From Candidatus Aminicenantota bacterium (GTDB lineage Bacteria; Acidobacteriota; Aminicenantia; UBA2199): a stretch of DNA of 51,559 bases. The notes beneath the pieces were generated by a model that ran no database searches, was not told the origin of the DNA, and saw nothing but the letters and a program-made list of their open reading frames with translations. The position numbers were made by a program, and so were the translations under genes. Below, in pieces: positions 38,027-46,857 of the stretch (the stretch's first letter is position 1; every line of letters begins with the position of its first letter). The stretch spans positions 1 through 51,559 of the forward strand of contig JAFGST010000010.1 in assembly GCA_016934475.1 (NCBI GenBank). The letters run 5' to 3'.

Positions 38027-38493
38027 ATAGGGATCGGGCCGAGAAAAATCCGGTGGAATGCCAGCAATACCCCCAGCGTGTACAGCCCGGCCAGGATGTC
38101 GTCGGTCATGATGCCGAAGCCGCGGGGCAGCGATTCGCTCAGGAGGATGGGGAAGGGCTTGACGATGTCGAAGGCGCGGAAGATAAACACGGCGGCGATG
38201 TAGAGCAGCGCCTGGCGCGGCAGCAGCCACAGGGCGATCATCTGCCCGGCCACTTCGTCGATGACGCAGGGCTGGGGATCCTTGTCCTTGAAATGGTGCT
38301 CGCTGGCCGTCGCGGCCGGAACGCCGAGAGCGGATACGATGCCCACGGCCAGGATGTATGTTAGGATCGGAGCGGAGGACAAGGGGGTGACATAGACGAT
38401 CAGGGCGGTCAGGAACGAAGCCCAGGTTCCCGGGGCGACGGGCAGGAACCCGGTGCCGAAAAATGTGGCGATCACGACCCATGGTTTTTTCAT
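38023..38493 (-). CDS. pgpA: Phosphatidylglycerophosphatase A
   Basis: GTGFLPVAPGTWASFLTAL, DPQPCVIDEVAGQMIAL, FRAFDIVKPFPI. Confidence 0.9.
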   Translation of the reverse strand: MKKPWVVIATFFGTGFLPVAPGTWASFLTALIVYVTPLSSAPILTYILAVGIVSALGVPAATASEHHFKDKDPQPCVIDEVAGQMIALWLLPRQALLYIAAVFIFRAFDIVKPFPILLSESLPRGFGIMTDDILAGLYTLGVLLAFHRIFLGPIPI

Positions 38494-39815
38494 GCTTTCT
38501 CTCCGTGCAGCATCTCGTCCTGGAAACCCGTGATGCGGACGGCCGGCATGGGCAGGCCCTCGGAGCATGCGACCCCGATCCGGCAATGGCCGTCGACCTC
38601 GGGAGCCTGGGCCCAGATGCGGCCGATGGTGCTGCCGCCGCTCCAGGGAGCCAGCGGCAGAAAATCGACCGTTTTTCCGATTAGGCTGCGGTTGAACCGG
38701 CGCGTGTTCCGCGCGGCCATGTCCAGCAGCCGCTTCTTCCTTTCCTCGATGACGCGCGGCCTCCTACGTCCCTTCAAGGCGAAGGCCGCCGTGTTTTCCT
38801 CGGGCGAGAAGGCGAATACGCCGATCCGCTCCAAGGCCGATTCGGCGCAGAAATCGAGCAATGCGGCGAAATCATCCTCGCGCTCTCCCGGAAAGCCGAC
38901 GATGAAGGTGCTGCGCAGGACGGCGGCGGGGAAGCGGCCGCGGATCTCGCGCACCAGCCGCAGATTCTGGCGAACGCTGCCGCCGCGTTTCATTCTTTTT
39001 AGCACCGCCGGCGCCACGTGCTGGAAGGGAAGGTCGAAGTAGGGCAGCACCGTGGGCTGTTCGAAGCCGGCCAGGATGTCGGGGGTGATCTCCTCGGGCA
39101 TCAGGTAGAGGACGCGCAGCCAGCGGAAGCCGAGCCCGGACAGCTCCGCCAGCAGGGCAGGCAGCCGCGAGCGGTCCCCGCGATCCCTGCCGAAATGGCT
39201 GGAATTCTGCGAGATGAGGTTCAGCTCCTCCACCCCCCTTTTCTTCAGCCCCTCGGCTTCCTTGACAATGGAGGGGATGGTCCGCGAGCGGAACGCTCCG
39301 CGGATGAGCGGGATGGCGCAGAAACTGCAGCCCATGTCGCAGCCCTCGGAGATCTTGATGAAGCTGGAGTTTACGGTGGTGAAGACGGGACGGCGGTGAC
39401 GTTCCGAGTAGAGGAACGGCCGCCGGTCGGGATACTCCCGCCGCTGCCCGGAGGCGATGGCGTCGGCGAGATCCTCGGTGTCGTTGACCCCCCAGAGGAT
39501 GTCGGCCTGAGCGAAGGTGCTTCTCAGCTCTCGATGGTATCGTTGGACCAGGCAGCCGAAAACAGCCAGTTTCCCGATCTCCCCCTTCTCTTTTTTTTCC
39601 AGCGCGGCCAAGATCTCCTCAATGCTCTCCTCCTTGGCGTCGCGGATGAAGCCGCAGGTGTTCACAGCAAGCCAATCCGGGTTCTCGTACTCGCTGACGA
39701 TCTCCATCCCCCTTTCCTGAAGCATCCCGGCCAGCACCTCGCTGTCCACCGTGTTCTTGAAGCAGCCCAGGCTCACGAAGGCGATGCGGCTGGCGGATTG
39801 GCTGCTCTTTTTCAC
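38490..39815 (-). CDS. rimO: Ribosomal protein S12 methylthiotransferase (radical SAM)
   Basis: FVSLGCFKNTVDSEVLAGML, NTCGFIRDAKEES, EGCDMGCSFCAIPLIRG, VLYLMPEEIT, FIVGFPGE; C-terminal TRAM-like region. Confidence 0.93.
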   Translation of the reverse strand: MKKSSQSASRIAFVSLGCFKNTVDSEVLAGMLQERGMEIVSEYENPDWLAVNTCGFIRDAKEESIEEILAALEKKEKGEIGKLAVFGCLVQRYHRELRSTFAQADILWGVNDTEDLADAIASGQRREYPDRRPFLYSERHRRPVFTTVNSSFIKISEGCDMGCSFCAIPLIRGAFRSRTIPSIVKEAEGLKKRGVEELNLISQNSSHFGRDRGDRSRLPALLAELSGLGFRWLRVLYLMPEEITPDILAGFEQPTVLPYFDLPFQHVAPAVLKRMKRGGSVRQNLRLVREIRGRFPAAVLRSTFIVGFPGEREDDFAALLDFCAESALERIGVFAFSPEENTAAFALKGRRRPRVIEERKKRLLDMAARNTRRFNRSLIGKTVDFLPLAPWSGGSTIGRIWAQAPEVDGHCRIGVACSEGLPMPAVRITGFQDEMLHGEKA

Positions 39816-39933
39816 GGGACAAATTCATTCCTTGGAAAAAAGCCATTGTAACAGAAGAGCTCCCCTCCGGCAACCCGGTGTGCCCCCCGGCCGGGCGTCA
39901 GCCCGCCGGGAGGCCCCGGGGCAATATGTTCCC

Positions 39934-41520
39934 TCAACCCTCCCGTTCGCCGGTCAAGGGATTCACCTTGGCCGCACCGGATCCATTGGCCGGCCTGCTC
40001 GGCGGGGAAAGAAGCGGAGGCGGACTGCTGGTGCCGGGCTTCAGGTCGACATATTCGGTTTGGACTTCGGTCGTAGCCCCAGCGCAGTGGAAATGCAGCA
40101 TGAGGTAGGTCGGATTGTAGGTCGAATCACTGAACGTATGGAGGCTGGTGCCGTTGATCAAGAATGAATAATTGCTTCCCGATTTGACGACCTTGAGAAT
40201 GTTCCATTTGTCGAGGCCGGCCTTGATGGCGGCGGACGAACCTGATGTGATGTAGACATAACTGCCGCTATCGGTAACGAAATTGTAGGGCCCGACGCGC
40301 CAGATCCCCCATTGTCCGTTGGTCCTATAGATAAACCAATAACCGTAGGCGCTGGTCTTGCTCGTGTTGGTGCTGAGAACTATAGCGTTGGAGTAGCTGC
40401 TGCCACCCTGGAGCCGGTTCATTTCCGCGCTGGCCGTGTAATCGCCGCTGAAGGAATGGAGATACACGCTGGGCGATCCTCCGGACGGGGAGCCTTTGTA
40501 ACGGTATTTCGCCGCGAAGATATCCCAGTCGCTCGAGTAGTAGGGTGACCAGCAAGATGAGATGGGAATGCGAAAATCCTCGCGGATTCCGACGGTCAGG
40601 GTTGGGCTGACGGTGACGGTCTGGCCGATGTTGATCGAGACCGCCTGGTGGTATTCCCTGTAGCCGCAGCTGCCGCGCACATATACGTGCAAGTCGCTCT
40701 GGGCCGTGCTGAAAAAGAACGAATAAGGAGTCGTGTGGCCAGTGTCGACATAGTCGAGGTAAATGCGGGCGCCGGCCGGGGTCGAGTTGACCACCAAGTT
40801 GGCCCCCTTCAAGGCCGCCGATAATGAATGATTGTCGTTCATGGTGATGGTGCCGGAATCGGCCGCGCTTGCCCCGTCGATCTCGACCTCCAAGCCGGAA
40901 TAGCCGCCCTCGGGGGCGTAGCTGTAAGAGACGTTGGTTCCCCTGGCGTAGGTGTAGGTGCCGCTGTTGGGCGTGCCTGTGATATGTGCCCCCTTGCTGA
41001 CCGTCAGCACGAAGGTCTTGGTGGAGTTGGCCACCAGGGTGTGGTCGCCGTTCATTGTCACCGTGCCGCTGGCGGCGACGGGAGCGCCGTCCAGGGTAAC
41101 CGAAAGGTCGCTGTAGCCGCTCTGCAGGGAATAGCTGTAGTTGACGACCGTTCCTTTCTCGTGGGTCGTCGATCCGGAAGTCGGAGTCCCGGTGACGCCT
41201 TCGCCCACCGTGGTCGTCAGAGTGTAATTTTTCTTTTTCAGGACCAGGAAATACAGCGCCGCCGCCCCGGCGGCCACGACGACCAGGCCCACGATCAGCC
41301 AGGGGAATTTCTTCCCTTTCCTGACCGCGGGCGCCGATTCCTCCTGCTCGATGAACCCGGTATCCTCGCTCGACTCGTGTGAGGCGGCCGCGCTTTTCTC
41401 GGATCCCGGAGCGGCGGTGGGCGCCGCCGGCATCTGGTTGGCCCAGAAGCATACCATGGCTAAAAAGGCGATGGCCACGACCATGGACAGCGGTTTGCGA
41501 AAAATGCTTGTGGTTTTCAT
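39934..41520 (-). CDS. Secreted/anchored protein with two divergent InlB-B-repeat-like modules, a PEGA-like module and a C-terminal LamG/concanavalin-like region
   Basis: N-terminal signal/TM segments; YTLTTTVGEGVTGTPTSGSTTHEKGTVVNYSYSLQSGYSDLSVTLDGAPVAASGTVTMNGDHTLVA and FVLTVSKGAHITGTPNSGTYTYARGTNVSYSYAPEGGYSGLEVEIDGASAADSGTITMNDNHSLSA; LVVNSTPAGARIYLDYVDTGHTTPYSF. Confidence 0.75.
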   Translation of the reverse strand: MKTTSIFRKPLSMVVAIAFLAMVCFWANQMPAAPTAAPGSEKSAAASHESSEDTGFIEQEESAPAVRKGKKFPWLIVGLVVVAAGAAALYFLVLKKKNYTLTTTVGEGVTGTPTSGSTTHEKGTVVNYSYSLQSGYSDLSVTLDGAPVAASGTVTMNGDHTLVANSTKTFVLTVSKGAHITGTPNSGTYTYARGTNVSYSYAPEGGYSGLEVEIDGASAADSGTITMNDNHSLSAALKGANLVVNSTPAGARIYLDYVDTGHTTPYSFFFSTAQSDLHVYVRGSCGYREYHQAVSINIGQTVTVSPTLTVGIREDFRIPISSCWSPYYSSDWDIFAAKYRYKGSPSGGSPSVYLHSFSGDYTASAEMNRLQGGSSYSNAIVLSTNTSKTSAYGYWFIYRTNGQWGIWRVGPYNFVTDSGSYVYITSGSSAAIKAGLDKWNILKVVKSGSNYSFLINGTSLHTFSDSTYNPTYLMLHFHCAGATTEVQTEYVDLKPGTSSPPPLLSPPSRPANGSGAAKVNPLTGEREG

Positions 41521-41637
41521 TCCCTCCTCCTTTTTGAGAGATCGAAAATTCCTATCAGACAATTATATTGGATTTGTGATTTTATCTCATCTTTTTTTTA
41601 AATATTTTTTTCTCTCGTGGAGTGAACTAAGGTTCAA

Positions 41638-41666
41638 TTGACGGGTTTTCAATACTGTGATATATG
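41638..41666 (+). promoter_or_regulatory. Sigma-70-type promoter TTGACG-N17-TATATG for the five-gene operon
   Basis: TTGACG at 41638-41643, 17-nt spacer, TATATG at 41661-41666; RBS aaaggagg then ATG at 41700. Confidence 0.55.
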
Positions 41667-41699
41667 AATGGCGGATTATTGTCTAGAAAGGAGGCATAT

Positions 41700-42845
41700 A
41701 TGAGTCTTTCGGGGGAAAAAGCGCCGCAAAAGAGGTATCGCATCGCCTGGCTGCCCGGCGACGGCATCGGGATCGAGGTGCTGGCCGCGGCCAGGGTCGT
41801 CCTTGACAAACTGCATTTCACCGCCGAGTACGTCCACGGCGACATCGGCTGGGAGTTCTGGTGCAAGGAGGGCGACGCCTTCCCGCAGCGCACCATCGAC
41901 CTGCTCAAGAGCGTCGACGCGGCCATGTTCGGCGCCATCACCTCCAAGCCGGTCAAGGCGGCCGAGGCCGAGCTTGTGCCCGAGTTGAAGGGCCGGGGCC
42001 TCGTCTACCGCTCGCCGATCGTGCGCATGCGCCAGCTCTTCGACCTGTACAATTGCCTGCGCCCCTGCAAGGCCTATCCCGGCAATCCGCTGAACTTCAA
42101 GGAGAACATCGACCTGGTGGTCTTCCGCGAGAATACCGAGGACCTTTACTCCGGGGTGGAGTTCAACCAGGTGCCGCCCGAGCTGGCCGAGGTCCTGGCC
42201 AGGCTTTCCAAGCCCTTCGCGGCGTTCAAGGATCTTCCCGGCGACCAGTACGCCATCTCGACCAAGATCAATACCCGCAAGGGATCGGAGCGCATCATCC
42301 GCGAGGCCTTCGAGTTCGCCAAGAAGTTCGGCCGCAAGAAGGTCACCGTGGTGCACAAGGCCAACGTGGTGCGCGCCACCGACGGCCTGTTCCTGGAGAC
42401 CGCCAGGGAGGTGGCCCAGGGCTATCCCGAGATCCAGATGGACAACGCCAACATCGACGCCATGTGCATGTGGCTGCTGAAGAACCCCTTCAACTACGAT
42501 GTCCTGGTGGCCCCCAACCTCTACGGCGACATCATCTCCGACCTCTGCGCCCAGATGGTCGGCGGCCTGGGCTTCGGCTGCTCGGGCAACATCGGCGAGA
42601 AGCTGGCCGTCTTCGAGCCGACCCACGGCTCGGCGCCGAAATACTCCGGCCAGCAAAAGGTCAATCCCATCGCCACCATCCTGGCCGCCAAGATGATGCT
42701 CGACTGGCTCGGCGAGACCGAGATGGGCGCGCGGCTGGAGACCGCAACCGCCGCGGTGATCAAGGAAGGCAAGGTGCGCACCTACGACATGGGGGGGGCC
42801 AACAAGACGCTGGAGATGGCCGAGGCGATCGCCGCGAAGCTGTAA
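41700..42845 (+). CDS. Isocitrate/isopropylmalate dehydrogenase family (isocitrate-dehydrogenase-like)
   Basis: IAWLPGDGIGIEVLAAA, RSPIVRMRQLFDLYNCLRP, VVFRENTEDLYSGVEF, KANVVRATDGLFLE, NLYGDIISDLCAQMVGGLGF, FEPTHGSAPKYSGQQKVNPIA. Confidence 0.9.
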   Translation: MSLSGEKAPQKRYRIAWLPGDGIGIEVLAAARVVLDKLHFTAEYVHGDIGWEFWCKEGDAFPQRTIDLLKSVDAAMFGAITSKPVKAAEAELVPELKGRGLVYRSPIVRMRQLFDLYNCLRPCKAYPGNPLNFKENIDLVVFRENTEDLYSGVEFNQVPPELAEVLARLSKPFAAFKDLPGDQYAISTKINTRKGSERIIREAFEFAKKFGRKKVTVVHKANVVRATDGLFLETAREVAQGYPEIQMDNANIDAMCMWLLKNPFNYDVLVAPNLYGDIISDLCAQMVGGLGFGCSGNIGEKLAVFEPTHGSAPKYSGQQKVNPIATILAAKMMLDWLGETEMGARLETATAAVIKEGKVRTYDMGGANKTLEMAEAIAAKL

Positions 42846-42898
42846 ATCCCCGGCATCTTGCATGAACGCCGGGCAAGGGCGCAAAGGGAGGTCATTCA

Positions 42899-43819
42899 AT
42901 GAATGAGATCCGTATTCATGAAGTCGGCCTACGGGACGGGCTGCAGATCGAGAAGCAATCCGTGCCCCTGGAAAAGAAGGTCGAATGGGTGGAAGCCCTG
43001 CTGGCCGCCGGCGTCGGCATGATCCAGCTGGGTTCGTTCGTCAACCCGGAGAGGGTGCCGCAGATGGCCGACAGCGACAAGCTCTTCGCCCATTTCGGCC
43101 AGGCGGGACGAAAGCCGGTTACGGCCGTCCTGTCGGGGCTGGTGCTGAATGAAAAAGGGCTTGAGCGCGGCATGGCCTGCGGGGTCGACATGTTCTGCAT
43201 GGGGGTGTCGGCCAGCGAAACCCACAGCCGCAAGAACACGGGCAAGGGCACCGATGAGGCCATCGGTCAGATCGTCGCCATGGCCCAGGCGGCCCTGAAA
43301 TCCGGCAAGCGCGTCCAGGCCTCCATTCAGTCGGCGTTCGGCTGCGGCTTCGAGGGGCCCATGGCTCCCGAGAGGGTCTTGGCCATCGTCGACAGGTACC
43401 TGGAGGCGGGCATAGGCAATATCAGCCTGGCCGACACGGCGGGTCATGCCCACCCCCCCCAGGTGGAAGGCCTGTACGGGGAAATCCGCAAGCGCGACGG
43501 CAAGGCCGAGCTGGCCTGCCACTTCCACAACACCTACGGCCTGGGGCTGGCGAACTGCTATGCGGCCATGAGAGCCGGGGTGACGTATTTCGAGGCGGCG
43601 CTGGGCGGACTGGGCGGCTGCCCCTTCACCAAGGTGGCGGCGGGCAACGTCTGCAGCGAGGACCTGGTCCATTCCCTGCAGCGCCAGGGGCTGGCCATGG
43701 AGATCGACCTGGACAGGCTCACCGAGACCGCCCGCGATCTCGGCCGCTTCTTCGGCCGCGAGCTCCCCGGATTCATCCTCAAGGCAGGCTCCATCGTCCG
43801 TTTCAGGAAAACGCCATAA
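42899..43819 (+). CDS. HMG-CoA lyase-like acyl-CoA lyase
   Basis: IHEVGLRDGLQIEK, VSASETHSRKNTGK, HFHNTYGLGLANCYAAMRAGV, GGLGGCPFTKVAAGNVCSEDLVH. Confidence 0.9.
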   Translation: MNEIRIHEVGLRDGLQIEKQSVPLEKKVEWVEALLAAGVGMIQLGSFVNPERVPQMADSDKLFAHFGQAGRKPVTAVLSGLVLNEKGLERGMACGVDMFCMGVSASETHSRKNTGKGTDEAIGQIVAMAQAALKSGKRVQASIQSAFGCGFEGPMAPERVLAIVDRYLEAGIGNISLADTAGHAHPPQVEGLYGEIRKRDGKAELACHFHNTYGLGLANCYAAMRAGVTYFEAALGGLGGCPFTKVAAGNVCSEDLVHSLQRQGLAMEIDLDRLTETARDLGRFFGRELPGFILKAGSIVRFRKTP

Positions 43820-43831
43820 AGGAGTAACACC

Positions 43832-45025
43832 ATGAAATTACTGGAAAAGGTCAGGATCGTTGACCTGACCAATGTCCTTTCGGGACCGTTCTGCACCATG
43901 CACCTGGCCCTGCTGGGAGCCGAGGTGATCAAGGTGGAGAATCCCGAGGGGGGCGACCTCGCCCGCAAGCTGGGCAATGTCCCCGGCCTGAACAAGCAGC
44001 TGATGGGCACCAGCTTCCTGGCGCAGAACGCCAACAAGAAATCGCTCACCCTGAACCTGAAGCTCGACGAGGGCAAGGAGATCTTCCGCAAGCTGGTCGA
44101 GAGCGCCGACGTGCTGGTGGAGAATTTCCGCCCCGGCGTCATGGACCGCCTCGGCTTTTCCTATTCGAAGTTGTCGGAGATCAATCCGCGCTTGGTCTAC
44201 TGCGCCATCTCCGGCTTCGGCCAGACGGGGCCCGATGCCTTCAAGCCGGCCTACGACCAGATCATCCAGGGCCTGAGCGGGGTCATGGCCATCAACGGCG
44301 ATGAGCGCCTGAACCCGCTGCGCTGCGGATTCCCGGTCTGCGACACGGTCGGCGGCTTGAACGCGGCCTTCGCCATCATGGCCGCGCTTTATTACCGGGA
44401 GAAGAGCGGTCGCGGCCAGTTCATCGACATCGCTATGCTCGACTCGATCATGCCGCTGATGGGCTGGGTGGCGGCCAACCTGCTCATCGGCGGCCAGCAG
44501 CCGCTGCTTCTGGGCAACGACAACTTCACCGCCGCCCCATCGGGGGCCTTCGCCACCCAGGATGGCTACGTCAACATCGCCGCCAACCAGCAGAAGCAGT
44601 GGGAAGACCTGGCCGACGCCCTAGGCGTTCCGGAGCTGAAGAACGATCCCCGCTTCCAGGAGCGCGACACGCGGAAAGGCAACCGCAAGCTGCTGACTCC
44701 CCTGCTGGAGGCCAGGCTGAAGGAGAACACGACCGCCTACTGGGTCGACCTGCTCAACGACCGGGGCATCCCCTCCGGCGACATCGTCGGCCTGGAGGCG
44801 GCACTGACCTCGGAGCAGGCCCGGCACCGGCAGGTCATCGAGGAGGTCAAGGAGGAGGGGATCGGAACCATCAAGATCTTCAACCTGACCGCCAAGTTCT
44901 CGGAAACCCCGGCCGGGATCGATGCCCCGCCGCCGCGCCTGTCGGCCCATACCGCGGAGATCCTCGAGGGGCTGGGCTACAGGAAAGAGGACGTCAAGGC
45001 GTTCAAGGAAAAAGGCGCGATCTGA
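43832..45025 (+). CDS. Family III (CaiB/BaiF) CoA-transferase
   Basis: VRIVDLTNVLSGPFCTMHLALLGAEVIKVENPEGGD, DVLVENFRPGVMDRLG, AISGFGQTGPD, CDTVGGLNAAFAIMAALYYREKSGRGQFIDIAMLDS. Confidence 0.93.
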   Translation: MKLLEKVRIVDLTNVLSGPFCTMHLALLGAEVIKVENPEGGDLARKLGNVPGLNKQLMGTSFLAQNANKKSLTLNLKLDEGKEIFRKLVESADVLVENFRPGVMDRLGFSYSKLSEINPRLVYCAISGFGQTGPDAFKPAYDQIIQGLSGVMAINGDERLNPLRCGFPVCDTVGGLNAAFAIMAALYYREKSGRGQFIDIAMLDSIMPLMGWVAANLLIGGQQPLLLGNDNFTAAPSGAFATQDGYVNIAANQQKQWEDLADALGVPELKNDPRFQERDTRKGNRKLLTPLLEARLKENTTAYWVDLLNDRGIPSGDIVGLEAALTSEQARHRQVIEEVKEEGIGTIKIFNLTAKFSETPAGIDAPPPRLSAHTAEILEGLGYRKEDVKAFKEKGAI

Positions 45026-45054
45026 GCGCCGCCACAACACAAGGAGGAACCACC

Positions 45055-46347
45055 ATGGGAATGACGATGGTTGAGAAGATCCTGGTCAGGGCGACCGGCC
45101 AGGCCGAGGTCAAGGCCGGCGATGTCTTGGAGCCGAAGGTCGATCTGGCCATGTCGCACGAAAACGGCGCCCTGGTCATCAACCAGTTCAACGACATCTA
45201 CAAGGGCACCGGGCTCGAGGCCAGGGTGTGGGATCCGAGCCGGATCGCCATCATCTTTGACCACCGGGTCCCGGCCGAAAGCTCGAAAACGGCGACCAAC
45301 CAGAAGAAGATCCGTGACTTCGTGGCCAAGCAGGGGATCAGCAAGTTTCACGACATCCGCGGCGACGGCGGCGGCATTTGCCACCAGATCCTCCCCGAGT
45401 ACGGCTATGTGCGGCCGGGCCACGTCGTGGTCGGGACCGATAGCCACACCACCAGCCACGGCGCCCTGGGCGCCTTCTCCTTCGGCATCGGCGCCACGGA
45501 AATGGCCGCCGTCTGGGCATTGGGGAAGATGCTGAACGTCGAGGTGCCTAAGACCATCAAGGTGATCTGCGAAGGCAAGTTCAAGCGCCATGTGGCGCCC
45601 AAGGACCTGATCCTGCATCTGGTGGGCAAGCTGACGGCCGAGGGGGCCAATTTCAAGGTCATCGAATTCCATGGCCCGGTCATCGAGAGCATGCCGACCT
45701 CGGGCCGTCTCGTGATCTGCAACATGACGGTCGAGGCCGGCGCCACCTCGGGCATCGTGCCGCCCGACGCCGAGACGGTGCGCTATTTGAAGGAGGAAGC
45801 CGGAGTCGAAGAGGTTCCCGAGCTGTTCGGCCCCGATCCCGATGCGGTTTATGAACAGGAGATCACTATCAACGTCTCCAAGCTGCAGCCGCAGATCGCT
45901 TGCCCGCACACGGTGGACAACGTCAAGCCCATCAAGCAGGTGCTGGGTGTCAAGATCAACCAGGTCGTCATCGGCTCCTGCACCAACGGCCGCCTCGACG
46001 ACCTGGCCATCGCCGCCAAGATCCTGAAAGGGAAGAAAGTAGCCAAGGGAACACGCATGCTGATCTTCCCCGCCTCGACGCGCATCTACCGGCAGGCCCT
46101 CAAGAAGGGATATCTCGCCACCTTCATGGAGGCCGGCGCCGTGGTGATGAACTCCGGCTGCGGCCCCTGCCTGGGCATCCACCAGGGGGCCCTGGCCGAT
46201 GGCGACGTCGCCCTGGCCACGACCAACCGCAACTTCAAGGGGCGCATGGGCAATCCCAACGCCGAGGTCTACCTGTGCTCGCCGGCCGTGGCCGCCGCTT
46301 CGGCCGTCACCGGCGTCATAACCGACCCGAGAAAAAAAGGAGAATAG
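45055..46347 (+). CDS. Aconitase / 3-isopropylmalate dehydratase family large subunit
   Basis: FDHRVPA, VGTDSHTTSHGALGAFSFGIGATEMA, GSCTNGRLDDL, NSGCGPCLGIHQG. ATG at 45055 with aaggagg upstream. Confidence 0.93.
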   Translation: MGMTMVEKILVRATGQAEVKAGDVLEPKVDLAMSHENGALVINQFNDIYKGTGLEARVWDPSRIAIIFDHRVPAESSKTATNQKKIRDFVAKQGISKFHDIRGDGGGICHQILPEYGYVRPGHVVVGTDSHTTSHGALGAFSFGIGATEMAAVWALGKMLNVEVPKTIKVICEGKFKRHVAPKDLILHLVGKLTAEGANFKVIEFHGPVIESMPTSGRLVICNMTVEAGATSGIVPPDAETVRYLKEEAGVEEVPELFGPDPDAVYEQEITINVSKLQPQIACPHTVDNVKPIKQVLGVKINQVVIGSCTNGRLDDLAIAAKILKGKKVAKGTRMLIFPASTRIYRQALKKGYLATFMEAGAVVMNSGCGPCLGIHQGALADGDVALATTNRNFKGRMGNPNAEVYLCSPAVAAASAVTGVITDPRKKGE

Positions 46348-46351
46348 CAAA

Positions 46352-46852
46352 ATGGCCAAAGTCGTTTACAAAGTCGGAGACGATGTCTCCACCGACATCA
46401 TCTACCCGGGACGGTTCATGGCCACGGTGTTGCCGAGCGAAACGCCGCAGTATGCCTTTGCCGATTCCCCCGAATTCAACGCCAGGATCAAGAGCGGGGA
46501 ATTTCCGCCGCAGAGCATCATCGTGGCCGGAAAGAACTTCGGCTGCGGCTCATCGCGCGAACAGGCCGCCTCCTGCCTGAAGGGTCCCGATTTCGTGGTC
46601 GTTGCCCGCAATTTTTCGCGCATCTTCATGCAAAACGCCATCAATCTCGGCCTGAAAATGGTCATCTGCCCGACGATCGAGACCAATGAGGGGGACGAGC
46701 TGGAAATTACCGCCGACCAGGTGGTCAACAAGAACTCGGGCAAGATTTTTCCCGTGATCCCCATGCCCAAGGCGCGGCAGGCGATCATCGACGCCGGCGG
46801 CCTGATCCCTTTCGCCCGCCAGCTGGTTGTCGAGGCCCAGGGCAAGGGCTGA
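46352..46852 (+). CDS. Aconitase / 3-isopropylmalate dehydratase family small subunit
   Basis: GDDVSTDIIYPGRF, AGKNFGCGSSREQAASCLKGPDFVVVARNFSRIFMQNAINLGL. Confidence 0.93.
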   Translation: MAKVVYKVGDDVSTDIIYPGRFMATVLPSETPQYAFADSPEFNARIKSGEFPPQSIIVAGKNFGCGSSREQAASCLKGPDFVVVARNFSRIFMQNAINLGLKMVICPTIETNEGDELEITADQVVNKNSGKIFPVIPMPKARQAIIDAGGLIPFARQLVVEAQGKG

Positions 46853-46857
46853 GCCCG

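Noticed and set aside
39885-39920. GC-rich hairpin (CCCGGCCGGGC gtca GCCCGCCGGG) as a Rho-independent terminator
   Set aside because: Arms need a bulge and there is no following T-tract on either strand; not strong enough to list.
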